A stretch of DNA of 64,000 bases, from contig JAFVSK010000002.1 in the NCBI GenBank assembly GCA_017503785.1, forward strand, positions 1-64,000, written 5' to 3'. Source of the DNA: Clostridia bacterium (GTDB lineage: Bacteria > Bacillota > Clostridia > Oscillospirales > Acutalibacteraceae). Made by a program: the position numbers and the translations under genes. Of this stretch, positions 23,756-33,814 are shown piece by piece (the stretch's first letter is position 1; each line of letters starts with the position of its first letter). Below the pieces are notes generated by a model. The model did no database searches and had not been told where the DNA came from. It was given only the letters and a program-made list of their open reading frames with translations.

Positions 23756-26659
23756 ATGAAAAATGTAATGAGGATCCTGGCCGTATTGCTGGTGGCTTGC
23801 ATGCTGCTGGCGATGCCGGTGTATGCCGTGGACGAGATCACGGACACCACCGGTGCGGGTAACACCGCAACGACTGCACCTGAAGAGGGTGAAGGCGAAG
23901 CAGAGGACGAAGGGGTTTCCGCGTCGCTGCTGTCGTACATTGAGTATTATGAAAAATACTCCGGCAAAGATAAGCCGCAGACTCCCGTTGTGGTCGGCGT
24001 TGAAAACGTGATTGCTACGGAGAACGCGGAGAAATCGGCGACTACGCAAGAAAACGTAGCCGGTACTTTGCTGAACAAGGACAACGGGTGGATCGAGTGG
24101 CAGGTCGAGATCCCCGAGTCCGGCATTTATAATTTGACGACGGAGTACTATCCGCTGGCAGACAGCGGTCGTTCCATCTCGCTGAAGGTGACGATCGACG
24201 GTGCCGCCCCCTACGTGGAGGCGCAGACACTGGCGCTGCCCAGAATTTGGAAGGACGCCGGTGATCCTGTCGTTGACGAGTTGGGTAACCACATTCGTCC
24301 GTCGCAGGTAGAAGCGCCGCACTGGACTTCCTTTGCTTTCGTAAATGAGCTGGGTATGTATACCGATCCGTACTTCTTCTATTTTGAAGCCGGTACGCAT
24401 ACCGTTCGCTTTGAGCGCGTTCGTGAGTCGCTGGCGATCAGCAAGCTGACGCTGAGCAACGCCAAGACGTTGCCTTCGTATGAAGAGTACGTGGCATCGA
24501 AGGGTACGACGAAGCCGACCGGTGAGGTTATCAAGCAGGAAGCTGAGAAGCCGCTGGAAAAGAGCGACTCCACGCTGTATGCGTTGATGGACCACCAGGA
24601 TGCCGGCACCACGCCGAACCATCCCACCGCGATGCTGTTGAACACCATCGGTGGTTCCAACTGGAGCACCACCGGTCAGTCCATCACCTGGACTGTTCCC
24701 GAAGGTGTGACGGAGGCCGGCTGGTATACGCTGGCACTGCGCGCCCGTCAGAACGCCAATCAGGGTATGAAATCCTACCGTAATCTGTCGATCAACGGTG
24801 AGATTCCGTTTGCTGAGGCGGTTAACCTGGAATTCGAGTACGATTCCGACTGGAAGGTTTACGCGCTTCCGCAGCTGTGGCTGGAGCCCGGCGACAAGAT
24901 CACGCTGACGGTCAGCTCCGGTGAGCTGAGCGACGTGCTTCGCACGGTGCAGGAGTCGGTTTTGGCGCTGAACGATATTTACCGTAAGATCATCGTGATC
25001 ACCGGTACCTCCCCTGACGTGTATCAGGACTATTATTTGGAGGACGAAATTCCCGGCTTGAAGGAAATGTTCCTCGAGCAGAAGGAAAAGATGATCGCGA
25101 TCGCCAACAAGATCGTGGAAGTGAACGGCAAGACCGGTTCGCAGACCTCGATGTTGATGGAGACTGCTGAGAAGCTGGATGTGTATTCCGGTAAATCTTA
25201 TGAGATCACCGCTGACCTCGGTTCGTTCAAGAGCAGCATTGAAAGCTTGAGCTCGTTGCTGTTGTCGTTCGGTCAGCAGCCGGTGGAGATCGATTGTCTG
25301 TATTACGTGCCCGACGGCGTTGAAGTGCCCGACGGTAAGGCAGGCTTCTGGACGTCGATGGTCTACAGCGTGAAGAAGTTCATCGGTTCGTTCTTCAACG
25401 ATTATCAGGTGAAGGGCGAGGTCGGCACGGTTGACGCGTGGGTTTCCACCGGTCGTGACCAGATGCAGATCATCAGCTCGATGATCACCGACTTTACCGC
25501 GCAGGAGCACGTGAAGGTGCGCTTGAGCTTGGTTGATACCGGTACCACGCTGCTTTCGGCAACGATGGCCGGTAAGGGCCCCGACATTGCGCTGTTGATT
25601 CCTTCGACAGAAATCATCAACCTGTCGATGCGTGGTGCACTGGTTGACCTGGATGCCGAGTACGGCTTGTTTGAGCAGATGGGTGACCACTTCACCGAAG
25701 CTGCCTGGAAGCACTTCCGCTATAACGACGGCGACGGCTGGGGCATTTACGCAATTCCCGAAACCCAGTCCTGGCCGATGGCCTTCTATCGTACCGACAT
25801 TTTTGAAGAGTTGGATCTGGAGGTTCCCAAAACGTGGAACGAGCTGTACGAAATGCTTCGTACGCTGCAGGGTCAGAACATGAACATCGGTATGGTGGAA
25901 ACCTCTTCGGGCACGCCCGGCGTTTCCGGTAGTATTGATATTTTCCAGAGTATTCTGTTCCAAAAGGGCAGCACGTATTATAATGAAGATTTAACGGCGA
26001 CGCTGTTCGACACCACGCCGGCGTACGAAGCGTTTGAGCAGTGGTCGGAGTTCTACTCCAAGTATGGCGTTGATCGTAGTATCGACTTCTACAACCGCTT
26101 CCGTACCGGTGACGTGCCGTACGGTATCATCACCTACGGTACCTACAACCAGCTGATGGCTGCCGCTCCCGAGCTGCGCGGCTTGTGGAAGATGGCTCCC
26201 ATTCCCGGCACGGTGCTGGAGGATGGCAGCATTCGTCACGATTCGGCTTCCGGCGGTTCCGGCTGCATGATGTTGACGGCAGCGCAGAAGCGCGGCGTGG
26301 CTGATGCGGGCTATAAGTTCCTGACCTGGTGGACGGATCACGAGCAGCAGGTTCGTTACGGTAACGAGCTGGAAGCCACGATGGGTGTTGCTGCACGTTA
26401 CACGCCTGCCGATATTGAGGCGCTTGACAAGATGGGTTGGACTGACGAAGAGTTGGCCGTACTGAAGGATCAGCGAGATCACACGCAGAACGTGTACTCC
26501 ATTCCCGGTGACTATCTGTTGGCCCGTTCGTTGACCAACGCGCTGCGTTCCACGCTGGATGGCGATTTGGAGCCGCGCCGTACCTTGTCGCAGTACAATC
26601 GTGATATCAATGCCGAAATTACTCGTAAGCGTAAGGAATTCGGCTTGGATAAGAAGTGA
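23756..26659 (+). CDS. Large extracellular solute-binding protein with CBM-like domains
   Basis: 967 residues, roughly twice the usual binding-protein length. Signal peptide 1-24 (ends AMPVYA), no lipobox Cys. Two jelly-roll-like sugar-binding modules lie at about 100-235 (IEWQVEIPESGIYNLTTEYYPL) and 300-410 (ITWTVPEGVTEAGWYTLALRA). A helical linker follows at about 410-500. From about 550 to the end is a family 1 type binding domain (DFTAQEHVKV, KGPDIALLIPSTEI, LVDLD, AFYRTDIFEELDLEVPKTWNE). The start follows AAGGGTGTG. It probably captures oligosaccharides for the permeases that follow directly. How it is held at the cell surface is unclear. Confidence 0.85.
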   Translation: MKNVMRILAVLLVACMLLAMPVYAVDEITDTTGAGNTATTAPEEGEGEAEDEGVSASLLSYIEYYEKYSGKDKPQTPVVVGVENVIATENAEKSATTQENVAGTLLNKDNGWIEWQVEIPESGIYNLTTEYYPLADSGRSISLKVTIDGAAPYVEAQTLALPRIWKDAGDPVVDELGNHIRPSQVEAPHWTSFAFVNELGMYTDPYFFYFEAGTHTVRFERVRESLAISKLTLSNAKTLPSYEEYVASKGTTKPTGEVIKQEAEKPLEKSDSTLYALMDHQDAGTTPNHPTAMLLNTIGGSNWSTTGQSITWTVPEGVTEAGWYTLALRARQNANQGMKSYRNLSINGEIPFAEAVNLEFEYDSDWKVYALPQLWLEPGDKITLTVSSGELSDVLRTVQESVLALNDIYRKIIVITGTSPDVYQDYYLEDEIPGLKEMFLEQKEKMIAIANKIVEVNGKTGSQTSMLMETAEKLDVYSGKSYEITADLGSFKSSIESLSSLLLSFGQQPVEIDCLYYVPDGVEVPDGKAGFWTSMVYSVKKFIGSFFNDYQVKGEVGTVDAWVSTGRDQMQIISSMITDFTAQEHVKVRLSLVDTGTTLLSATMAGKGPDIALLIPSTEIINLSMRGALVDLDAEYGLFEQMGDHFTEAAWKHFRYNDGDGWGIYAIPETQSWPMAFYRTDIFEELDLEVPKTWNELYEMLRTLQGQNMNIGMVETSSGTPGVSGSIDIFQSILFQKGSTYYNEDLTATLFDTTPAYEAFEQWSEFYSKYGVDRSIDFYNRFRTGDVPYGIITYGTYNQLMAAAPELRGLWKMAPIPGTVLEDGSIRHDSASGGSGCMMLTAAQKRGVADAGYKFLTWWTDHEQQVRYGNELEATMGVAARYTPADIEALDKMGWTDEELAVLKDQRDHTQNVYSIPGDYLLARSLTNALRSTLDGDLEPRRTLSQYNRDINAEITRKRKEFGLDKK

Positions 26660-26673
26660 GAGGAGGGGTAATC

Positions 26674-27582
26674 GTGAGTGCTACTACAAAGAAAGCGTCC
26701 AGTTTAAAAAAGCAGGCTCGGCAGAGCTACTTGATCCATTACATCATGATGTCCCCGTTCCTGCTTGCGTTCCTGCTGTTTACGATCCTGCCGATCTTGG
26801 CTTCGATCGTACTGAGCTTTACCAACTTTAACATGGTTCAGATCCCCTCGTTCGTGGGCATCGACAACTATGTGCGGTTGCTGTTCGAAGACGACGTGTA
26901 TATGATCTCGCTCAAAAACACGTTGATCATGGCCTTGGTGGTTGGCCCGGTTGGTTATATCCTCAGCTTCGTGGTTGCGTGGTTGATCAACGAATTGGGC
27001 TATCGCTTGAGAGTTATGTATACCTTCTTTATGTACACGCCGGCTTTGTGCGGCGGTGCAGCAACGATTTGGTCGTACATTTTCTCGGCTGACTCGAAGG
27101 GCTTCTTGAACGACTTCCTGTTGAAGCTTGGCTTGATCAACGATCCGATCCAGTGGCTGACCAGCTCGCAATACACCATGACGGTGGCGATGGTCGTTGC
27201 CATTTGGGGTAGCTTCGGTACGGGCTTCCTGTCGTTCGTTTCCGGTTTGCAGTCGCTCGATCGCACGTACTTTGAAGCGGCGGCCATTGACGGCTTGCGC
27301 AACCGCTGGCAGGAGCTGTACTACGTTACGTTCCCGCAGATGAAGGAATTCCTGTTGTTCGGTGCGGTGCAGTCGATCTCCTCGGCATTCTCTATTGCTC
27401 CCACCATCACGGGTAACCCCAGTACCAACTATTCGACGCATACGCTGGTCTTACATATTCAGGACCACGCCAACATTCGCTACGAAATGGGTTACGCTTC
27501 GGCCGCGGCCGTTGTCCTGTTTTTACTGATGCTGGTTGCCTGGCGTTTGACCAACAAGCTGTTGTCTAAGATTTCGGCGTAA
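26674..27582 (+). CDS. Sugar ABC transporter permease (MalF/UgpA type)
   Basis: 302 residues, six membrane helices. The EAA loop that contacts the ATPase reads EAAAIDGLRNRWQELYYVTFP near residue 215. The GTG at 26674 is preceded by GAGGAGGGG. It sits 14 bp after the large binding protein gene and 15 bp before its partner permease, so the three form the transport core. No ATPase gene is nearby; such systems commonly use a shared MsmX-type ATPase. Confidence 0.9.
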   Translation: MSATTKKASSLKKQARQSYLIHYIMMSPFLLAFLLFTILPILASIVLSFTNFNMVQIPSFVGIDNYVRLLFEDDVYMISLKNTLIMALVVGPVGYILSFVVAWLINELGYRLRVMYTFFMYTPALCGGAATIWSYIFSADSKGFLNDFLLKLGLINDPIQWLTSSQYTMTVAMVVAIWGSFGTGFLSFVSGLQSLDRTYFEAAAIDGLRNRWQELYYVTFPQMKEFLLFGAVQSISSAFSIAPTITGNPSTNYSTHTLVLHIQDHANIRYEMGYASAAAVVLFLLMLVAWRLTNKLLSKISA

Positions 27583-27597
27583 GGGGGAGGGATCAAT

Positions 27598-28488
27598 ATG
27601 CAAAAGATTAAAAATTGGATCGAAACGATCCGCGTTAATAACAGCCGCGTGATCCTTTCCCGTTCTAAGGGCGGTACGTTTGTGATCGGTCTGTTCGTCA
27701 CGCTGATGTCGCTGTTTATGTTGCTGCCGGTTATTTACTCGGTAGTGCAGGCGTTTAAGCCTATCGAAGAAATCTACGCGTTTCCGCCGAAGTTCTTCGT
27801 GCAGAACCCCACCATTGACAACTTTAAGATGGTTCTCCAGTTGGCCGGTAACCTGTGGGTGCCGTTTAGCCGCTACCTGTTTAACAGCTTGCTGATCTCT
27901 GTGGTTGGTACGTTGGTGCAGGTGTTTATCGGCACGCTGGCATCCTACCCGCTGGCTAAGGGCCGCTTCCCCGGCCGTGCGGCGATGTCGACCGCCATTG
28001 TTTGGGCCATGTTGTTTAACGGTAACGTTACCACGATGCCCCGTTACCTCATTATTGCCGGCTTGGGTATGGTTGATACCTACTGGGCGATTCTGCTCCC
28101 GGCAATGGCCAGCACGATGGGCGTTTTCCTGATGCGCCAGTTCATGGTGACGGCTATTCCGGATTCCACGCTGGAAGCCGCCCGCATTGACGGTGCAAAC
28201 GAATTTACCATCTTCTTCCGTATCGTAACGCCCAGCGTTCGGTCGGGTTGGATGACGTTGGTCATCTTTGCGTTCCAGGGCTTCTGGAACTCCACGAACG
28301 GCACCTACATCTACAGTGAAGAGCTGAAGCAGTTGCCGGCCGTTTTGAACTCGATTGCCGCCGGTGGTATCGCCCGTGCAGGCGCTTCGTCTGCCGTGGC
28401 TGTGATTATGATGCTCTTGCCCATGATCGTGTTCTTGATCTCGCAGAGCTCTATTACAGAAACGATGTCCCACTCCGGTCTGAAATAA
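27598..28488 (+). CDS. Sugar ABC transporter permease (MalG/UgpE type)
   Basis: 296 residues, six membrane helices after a polar 25-residue N-terminus. The EAA loop reads EAARIDGANEFTIFFRIVTP near residue 195. RBS GGGGGAGGG. Partner of the preceding permease; together they form the heterodimeric channel. Confidence 0.9.
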   Translation: MQKIKNWIETIRVNNSRVILSRSKGGTFVIGLFVTLMSLFMLLPVIYSVVQAFKPIEEIYAFPPKFFVQNPTIDNFKMVLQLAGNLWVPFSRYLFNSLLISVVGTLVQVFIGTLASYPLAKGRFPGRAAMSTAIVWAMLFNGNVTTMPRYLIIAGLGMVDTYWAILLPAMASTMGVFLMRQFMVTAIPDSTLEAARIDGANEFTIFFRIVTPSVRSGWMTLVIFAFQGFWNSTNGTYIYSEELKQLPAVLNSIAAGGIARAGASSAVAVIMMLLPMIVFLISQSSITETMSHSGLK

Positions 28489-28530
28489 AAACGGTTTAAC
28501 GGTAGTTTGCAGAAAGGTGCGTGTTTGCCT

Positions 28531-30639
28531 ATGCCTAAAAAGTTAATGGGCGTATTGCTGGCAGTGTTGCTGCTGGTGTGCCCGCTGTCGGTCGGGGCGT
28601 TGTCGGTAAACTCTGTCCCGTACACGACGTACGATTACAATTTCTATGAAGAATCTATCTCCGCTCCTGCCGGCTACGTGGCCGAGGAGCTGATCACGGC
28701 GGAAACGCTGGGTCTTGAGAAGAAACTTGCCACTCCCACGGATATTTATTTTGATAATAAAGATACCGTGTATCTGCTGGACAGCGGTAACGGCCGCATT
28801 GTCCTGATGGATAAAAACTTCAAGCTGAAATCGGTGATGGACAACTTTGTTGACAAAAACGGTGAGCCGATTACGTTTGAAGGTGCCGAGGGTATGGCTG
28901 TCGGTAACGACGGTAAGGTGTATATCGCCGACACCCTGGGCGAGAGAATTTTGGTGTTTAATCCCGATATGACCTTGTTGCGTGAGATCTTGTCTCCCGA
29001 GGACGATGCTCACCTGGAGGAGGGCCTGCCCTTCGACGTGAACAAGGTTATGGTGGATAACCGCAATAACCTGTACGCGATCTCCCGAAGCAACAACATG
29101 GGTGCTTTCGTCTTTAACGGAAACGGCGAGTACATGCGTTTCTTCGGTGGTAACAAAGTGCAGCAAACGGCGGAAGTTGTTATGAAATACCTGCTGCGTC
29201 CGTTCTTGACGCAGGCACAGTTAGAGGGTATGACTACCTCGACTCCCATCAATATCTCCAGTTTTGACGTTGATGGCGAAGGCTTTGTGTATACGTGTAC
29301 CACGGTGGCTAACACCACCACGGTACCGGAGGGCATTATCCGCAAGCTCAACTACTTGGGCAAAAACATTCTGGATGAAAAACTGATCTTCGGTGACCTG
29401 GAATGGGACCGTAAGGCTGCCGGTAAAACGCAGGTGACGAACTTCATTGACCTGGATGTTGACAGCAATGAGTTTATTAACATGCTGGATTCCGGTCGCG
29501 GTAAGGTGTTTCAGTACAACGCTCGCGGCGAGTTGATCGCGGTGTTCGGTTCGTACGGCACTCAGTTCGGTACCTTCAATGCACCGCGTGCGGTGGAGTC
29601 GATCGGTGACAAGGTAGTTGTGGTTGACTCGGCAAAGGCGAGCTTGACGACCTTCCGTCCCACGGCTTACGGCCAGAAATACCGTGAGGCTATCATTCGT
29701 TTGAAGAATGACGATTTCTCCGGCTCTTTGGAGATTTGGAGAGATCTGCAGAAGGAAAACTCCAACAACGCACATACTTATTATGGTATCGGCCGTGTGT
29801 ACGATATGCAGGGTGAGTACGGCGAGGCTATGAAGAACTTCAAGCTGGCCGGTGACCGCGTGGCGTATTCCGATGCTTTCAAGGAGTATCGCAACATTCT
29901 GATCAAGGAATGGTTCCTGCCGATCGTTTGCGTGGTTGTGGCTCTGTATGTTCTGTCCATTCTGTTGAAGGTGTGGCGCCGCAAGCATGCGAAGGCCAAG
30001 GATACCAGCAGCGCGTATTCGAAGCTGGAGTCCAAGTACACCTTCCCGCTGTACACGCTGTTCCACCCTGCGGATGGCTTCCAGCAGTTGAAGCCCCGTA
30101 AGATCGGCTCCTGGCGTGTGGTCGGCATTTTGCTGGTAGCACTCTTTGTGGTGTTTACGCTGCAGTTCTTTGCAACGGGCTACATTTTCAACCTGAACCG
30201 TGCAGTGGATTACAGCCTGCCGATCATGGTTCTGAAGACCATTGGTATCGCCCTGTTGTTCGTGCTTGCGAACTGGGCCGTATGTACGCTCTTTAACGGT
30301 AACGGTAACCTCAAAGAGATTGCTTGCGTTACGGCGTACAGCCTGCTGCCGCTGATTGCGGCGATGGCGATCAACGTGGTTGCTTCGAACTTCCTGAGCA
30401 TGGACGAAGGCGCGTTGATGAACATTGTGCTGGTGGTTGGTATTCTGTGGACGTTCCTGCTGATCATGTGCGGCTTGAGCGCTATTCACGAGTACAACAT
30501 GACACAGACCTTCTTCTCCACGTTGGCAACCATTGTGGGTATGGCGGTTATTGTGTTCCTGCTCATCATGTTCTTCAGCTTGATGCAGCAGACGACCAGC
30601 TTCTTCCAGTCCATTATTACCGAAGCACTGACTCGCTAA
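28531..30639 (+). CDS. NHL-repeat/Yip1-domain membrane protein
   Basis: 702 residues. Signal peptide 1-23. Residues about 45-390 form a beta-propeller of NHL-type repeats (TPTDIYFDNKDTVYLLDSGNGRIV, then GMAVGNDGKVYIADTLGERILVF, and further copies near 315). A short TPR-like helical pair lies at about 395-450 (YREAIIRLKNDDF, AHTYYGIGRVYDMQGEYGEAM). After a first membrane helix near 460 and a cytoplasmic loop, a five-helix Yip1 domain fills about 525-695. Start at the ATG at 28531 with AAAGGTG upstream. Located between two permease pairs, it may sense or stabilise the uptake system. Role unproven. Confidence 0.8.
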   Translation: MPKKLMGVLLAVLLLVCPLSVGALSVNSVPYTTYDYNFYEESISAPAGYVAEELITAETLGLEKKLATPTDIYFDNKDTVYLLDSGNGRIVLMDKNFKLKSVMDNFVDKNGEPITFEGAEGMAVGNDGKVYIADTLGERILVFNPDMTLLREILSPEDDAHLEEGLPFDVNKVMVDNRNNLYAISRSNNMGAFVFNGNGEYMRFFGGNKVQQTAEVVMKYLLRPFLTQAQLEGMTTSTPINISSFDVDGEGFVYTCTTVANTTTVPEGIIRKLNYLGKNILDEKLIFGDLEWDRKAAGKTQVTNFIDLDVDSNEFINMLDSGRGKVFQYNARGELIAVFGSYGTQFGTFNAPRAVESIGDKVVVVDSAKASLTTFRPTAYGQKYREAIIRLKNDDFSGSLEIWRDLQKENSNNAHTYYGIGRVYDMQGEYGEAMKNFKLAGDRVAYSDAFKEYRNILIKEWFLPIVCVVVALYVLSILLKVWRRKHAKAKDTSSAYSKLESKYTFPLYTLFHPADGFQQLKPRKIGSWRVVGILLVALFVVFTLQFFATGYIFNLNRAVDYSLPIMVLKTIGIALLFVLANWAVCTLFNGNGNLKEIACVTAYSLLPLIAAMAINVVASNFLSMDEGALMNIVLVVGILWTFLLIMCGLSAIHEYNMTQTFFSTLATIVGMAVIVFLLIMFFSLMQQTTSFFQSIITEALTR

Positions 30640-30662
30640 TTACAGAGAGGAGAGATGAAAGA

Positions 30663-32897
30663 ATGACGAAAACAACACGTATCCGTTCCTTTCTTTGCCT
30701 GATCCTCTCGGTAGCGATGCTGCTGACGATGAGCGGCTCGGTTATGGCTGAGCCTGCTGAAGAGGAAGAAAAGGACGTTGTGGAAATCGGCGACATTGAG
30801 CTTGTTGGTTATCAGCAGGTTGCTCAAAGCGGCGATCTTACCATGTTTGCAAATGCCGAAAACGGATATTTCTATTTGGAAAACGCCGTGACCGGTAAGC
30901 AGTGGCACAGTGTGCCTGTCGACGTAGAGTACGACGAAGTTTCAAAGGGTGCCAGCACCCGCGGTGCGGTGCGTTCGCAGCTGATGGTCAGCTACGTGAA
31001 CCGCAGCGAAATGGCCACGGTTGAATACGCTCAGGAAGCGAACAGCAGCTCCGACTGCTTGGAAGAGGGCGGCTTGAAGGTTCAGATCCTGAATGACGGT
31101 ATTCAAGTGGAATATACGTTCCCGGCGGTGGGTATCACCGTGCCGGTGAAGTATACGCTGGCGGATGGCAATTTCTTTGCCACCGTGTTGGTAGACGGTA
31201 TCACCGAGACTCCGGTTGACGACAACGAATACGTTCTGGTTGACGTTACCGTGCTGCCCGCTTTCGGCGCCGGTAACTGGGCAACCGAGGGTTATTTGTT
31301 CGTTCCGGACGGCTCCGGTGCACTGGTGGAGTTTAACAACGGTATTCAGTTGAGCTCGGCCTACAAATCCATGGTTTACGGTTCGGACATGTCCATTGTT
31401 CCCGAAACGCAGGTTACCTATACCGAAACCATTCGCCTGCCTGTGTTTGGCACGGTGATCGGTCAGGATGCGCTGATGGGCGTTGTAACCGAGGGCGATG
31501 CGACATCGTCCATTACGCTGATCAACGGTAACGACCGCTGCGGCTACAACGCTATCAGCTCGGTGTTCCATTATCGTGTAATGCAGGCGCAGTACAACCT
31601 GTTTAACAAGCGTAAGGTGAACCTGGTTGCCGAGCCGGAATACGGTTTGGAGTCTTATCAGGTGCGTTATTCGGCTCTCACCGGTGAGGATGCCGATTAC
31701 ATTGGTATGGCCACCAAATACCGTGAGTATCTGGTTGCCGAAAAGGGCTTGACTCAGCAGAAAACGCAGCCGACCTTCCACCTGGATGCGGTGGGCGCGT
31801 TTGAGCAGGCGGCTACGTTCCTGGGTATCATTCCTTACACCGAGCGTGTGGCGCTGACCACTTACGACGAGTGCCAGGTGATGCTGGAGGATCTGAAGAA
31901 GGCCGGTATTGAGGATATCACCCTGAAATACATTGGCTGGAGCAATAACGGGATTGATAACGTGAAGATGCCTAAGGCTGCTTCTCCGCTGAAGGTGTTG
32001 GGCGGTAAGAAAGGCATGAGCAACCTGCAGAAGTATGTGAGCACGCAGGGCATGGCGTTCTATCCCGATGTGGAGCTGCTGTCGTTCCAGAAGAACGGTA
32101 ATGGCATCACGATCCGCAAGAACAGCATCCGCAACGTGTTCGGTAAGACCACGTATCAGCAGAAATTCATGCTGTCGACCTACGTGATGGAGCTGGGCTC
32201 CAACATTACGGCGCTGCTCAGCCCCGAGAAGATCCCGTTTGTGGGCGACCGTTATTTGACCTCGCTGAAGGCGAACGGCTTTAACGGTGTTAGCCTGAGC
32301 ACGATGGGTGAGTATTGCTACTCCAACTTCTATGAGAAGAACGAGCAGTATCGCTCGAAGTTCCCCCAGTATGTAGCAGAAACGCTGCAGCCGTACAAGG
32401 ATGCCGGTGTTGCCATGAGCTTCGACGGCGGTAACGCCTACGTGCTGCCGTACGCTTCGCTCATCACCAATGTGCCGACTCACTCCAGCGGTTACGATAT
32501 CTTCTCCGAGGACGTTCCGTTCTATCAGGCAGTGCTGCACGGTTACATTCCGTACACCACCGAGTCGCTTCCGCAGACGGCCGATCCGCAGGCTGCTTAC
32601 TTGGCAGCGGTGGAAACCGGTACGGAGCTTTCCTACATTGGTATTCACGAGCAGGCTTCCGAACTGTTTGACACGGCCTATAACAACCTCTACGGCAGCA
32701 CCTACACGCTGTGGATGGAAACGGCTGTTGCACAGTATAAGGAGTACATGCCGTTGCTGAAGAAGATCTACGATCAGACGATCGTTGACCATCAGAAGCT
32801 TGCTGAAAACGTGTATATGACCGAGTATTCTAACGGCATTCAGGTTACGGTTGATTACAACAGCAAAAAGATCGAGTGGAAAGAGGTGACCGAATAA
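30663..32897 (+). CDS. Exported DUF5696-type protein
   Basis: 744 residues with signal peptide 1-29 (ending SGSVMA). The mature part starts with an acidic stretch and beta-rich sequence (residues about 40-300), then an apparent TIM-barrel-like region (about 330-640) with LKYIGWSNNGIDN, GMAFYPDVELLSF and GVAMSFDGGNAYVLPY. This fits the DUF5696 family I recall beside ABC sugar transporters and Yip1 proteins; a glycosidase-like fold is likely, catalytic residues uncertain. Start at 30663 after GAGAGGAGAG; an open frame running upstream inside the Yip1 gene has no signal peptide or start signal. The stop overlaps the next gene. Confidence 0.75.
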   Translation: MTKTTRIRSFLCLILSVAMLLTMSGSVMAEPAEEEEKDVVEIGDIELVGYQQVAQSGDLTMFANAENGYFYLENAVTGKQWHSVPVDVEYDEVSKGASTRGAVRSQLMVSYVNRSEMATVEYAQEANSSSDCLEEGGLKVQILNDGIQVEYTFPAVGITVPVKYTLADGNFFATVLVDGITETPVDDNEYVLVDVTVLPAFGAGNWATEGYLFVPDGSGALVEFNNGIQLSSAYKSMVYGSDMSIVPETQVTYTETIRLPVFGTVIGQDALMGVVTEGDATSSITLINGNDRCGYNAISSVFHYRVMQAQYNLFNKRKVNLVAEPEYGLESYQVRYSALTGEDADYIGMATKYREYLVAEKGLTQQKTQPTFHLDAVGAFEQAATFLGIIPYTERVALTTYDECQVMLEDLKKAGIEDITLKYIGWSNNGIDNVKMPKAASPLKVLGGKKGMSNLQKYVSTQGMAFYPDVELLSFQKNGNGITIRKNSIRNVFGKTTYQQKFMLSTYVMELGSNITALLSPEKIPFVGDRYLTSLKANGFNGVSLSTMGEYCYSNFYEKNEQYRSKFPQYVAETLQPYKDAGVAMSFDGGNAYVLPYASLITNVPTHSSGYDIFSEDVPFYQAVLHGYIPYTTESLPQTADPQAAYLAAVETGTELSYIGIHEQASELFDTAYNNLYGSTYTLWMETAVAQYKEYMPLLKKIYDQTIVDHQKLAENVYMTEYSNGIQVTVDYNSKKIEWKEVTE

Positions 32898-33799
32898 TGA
32901 AGGGTAAGCGTTATAAGATGTCCCTTACCACGCGTCAGGCGTGGACGGGTCGCCTGTTCTCTCTGCCGTTCTACATCGGCTTTTGCGTGTTCTTTATCGG
33001 TCAGGTCTTGCAGTCCATCTGGTTCTGCTTCTGCGACGTGACGGTTGACCCGGTTTCGGGCTTGACGGCAAAGTGGGTTGGCTTTGAGCAGTTTGAGCAT
33101 ATCTTCTTGGTTGATGCCAACTACACCACCAAGCTGGTTTCGTCGCTGACGCAGCTGGCGTGGAAGGTTCCCGTTATTATTGTTGCCAGCTTGTTCATTG
33201 CGGTTATTCTGAAATCCAAGTTTGTTGGTAGAACGTTTATCCGCGGTGTTTGCTTCTTACCCGTGGTGTTGGCTACCGGTATCGTTATGGATATCGTGAA
33301 CACCGATACGGTTTCCAAGAGCGTTATGAGCGGTAACATGGTTTCCTCCGGTTCGATGGTGGATACCGATGCGCTGGGCGAATTGCTGGTGAACATGGGC
33401 CTTGGTTCGGAGATCACAGATTTTATTAACATGATCTATTCCAACCTGTTCGGTGTGCTTTGGGAATCCGGTGTTCAGATGATCATCTTCCTGGCTGCTC
33501 TGCAGAGCATCTCGCCCTCGCTGTATGAGGCCTCCGCTATTGAAGGCGCTACCGCTTGGGAAGATTTCTGGAAGATCACTATCCCGATGATCGGCCCGAT
33601 GATCATGCTTAACATTTTCTACACCATTGTAGAAAGTAGTATTGCAACCAACAACGCCGTTATGCAGAAGGTGGTTACGGAGTATAACAACGTTAATCTC
33701 GACCTGTCGGCGGCTATGGGCTGGGTGTACTTTGCGGTTATTGCCGTGGTGCTTGGCATCGTGGCGTTCTTGTTCCGCAAGGTCAACGTGAAGTCTTAA
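32897..33799 (+). CDS. Sugar ABC transporter permease (second pair, MalF/UgpA type)
   Basis: 300 residues, six membrane helices. The EAA loop is EASAIEGATAWEDFWKITIP near residue 210. The ATG shares bases with the DUF5696 stop (TAATG), so the two are translationally coupled. It is divergent from the first MalF-type permease, so it is probably not a recent duplicate. Confidence 0.9.
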   Translation: MKGKRYKMSLTTRQAWTGRLFSLPFYIGFCVFFIGQVLQSIWFCFCDVTVDPVSGLTAKWVGFEQFEHIFLVDANYTTKLVSSLTQLAWKVPVIIVASLFIAVILKSKFVGRTFIRGVCFLPVVLATGIVMDIVNTDTVSKSVMSGNMVSSGSMVDTDALGELLVNMGLGSEITDFINMIYSNLFGVLWESGVQMIIFLAALQSISPSLYEASAIEGATAWEDFWKITIPMIGPMIMLNIFYTIVESSIATNNAVMQKVVTEYNNVNLDLSAAMGWVYFAVIAVVLGIVAFLFRKVNVKS

Positions 33800-33814
33800 T
33801 AGGGGGTGTTGATC

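Noticed and set aside
23630..25963. 777-codon reverse-strand frame opposite the large binding protein gene
   Set aside because: Antisense shadow caused by codon bias of the real gene, which has a signal peptide and recognised domains.
30324..30662. Upstream extension of the DUF5696-type gene
   Set aside because: The open frame continues into the Yip1 gene, but a clear ribosome binding site and signal peptide mark the start at 30663.
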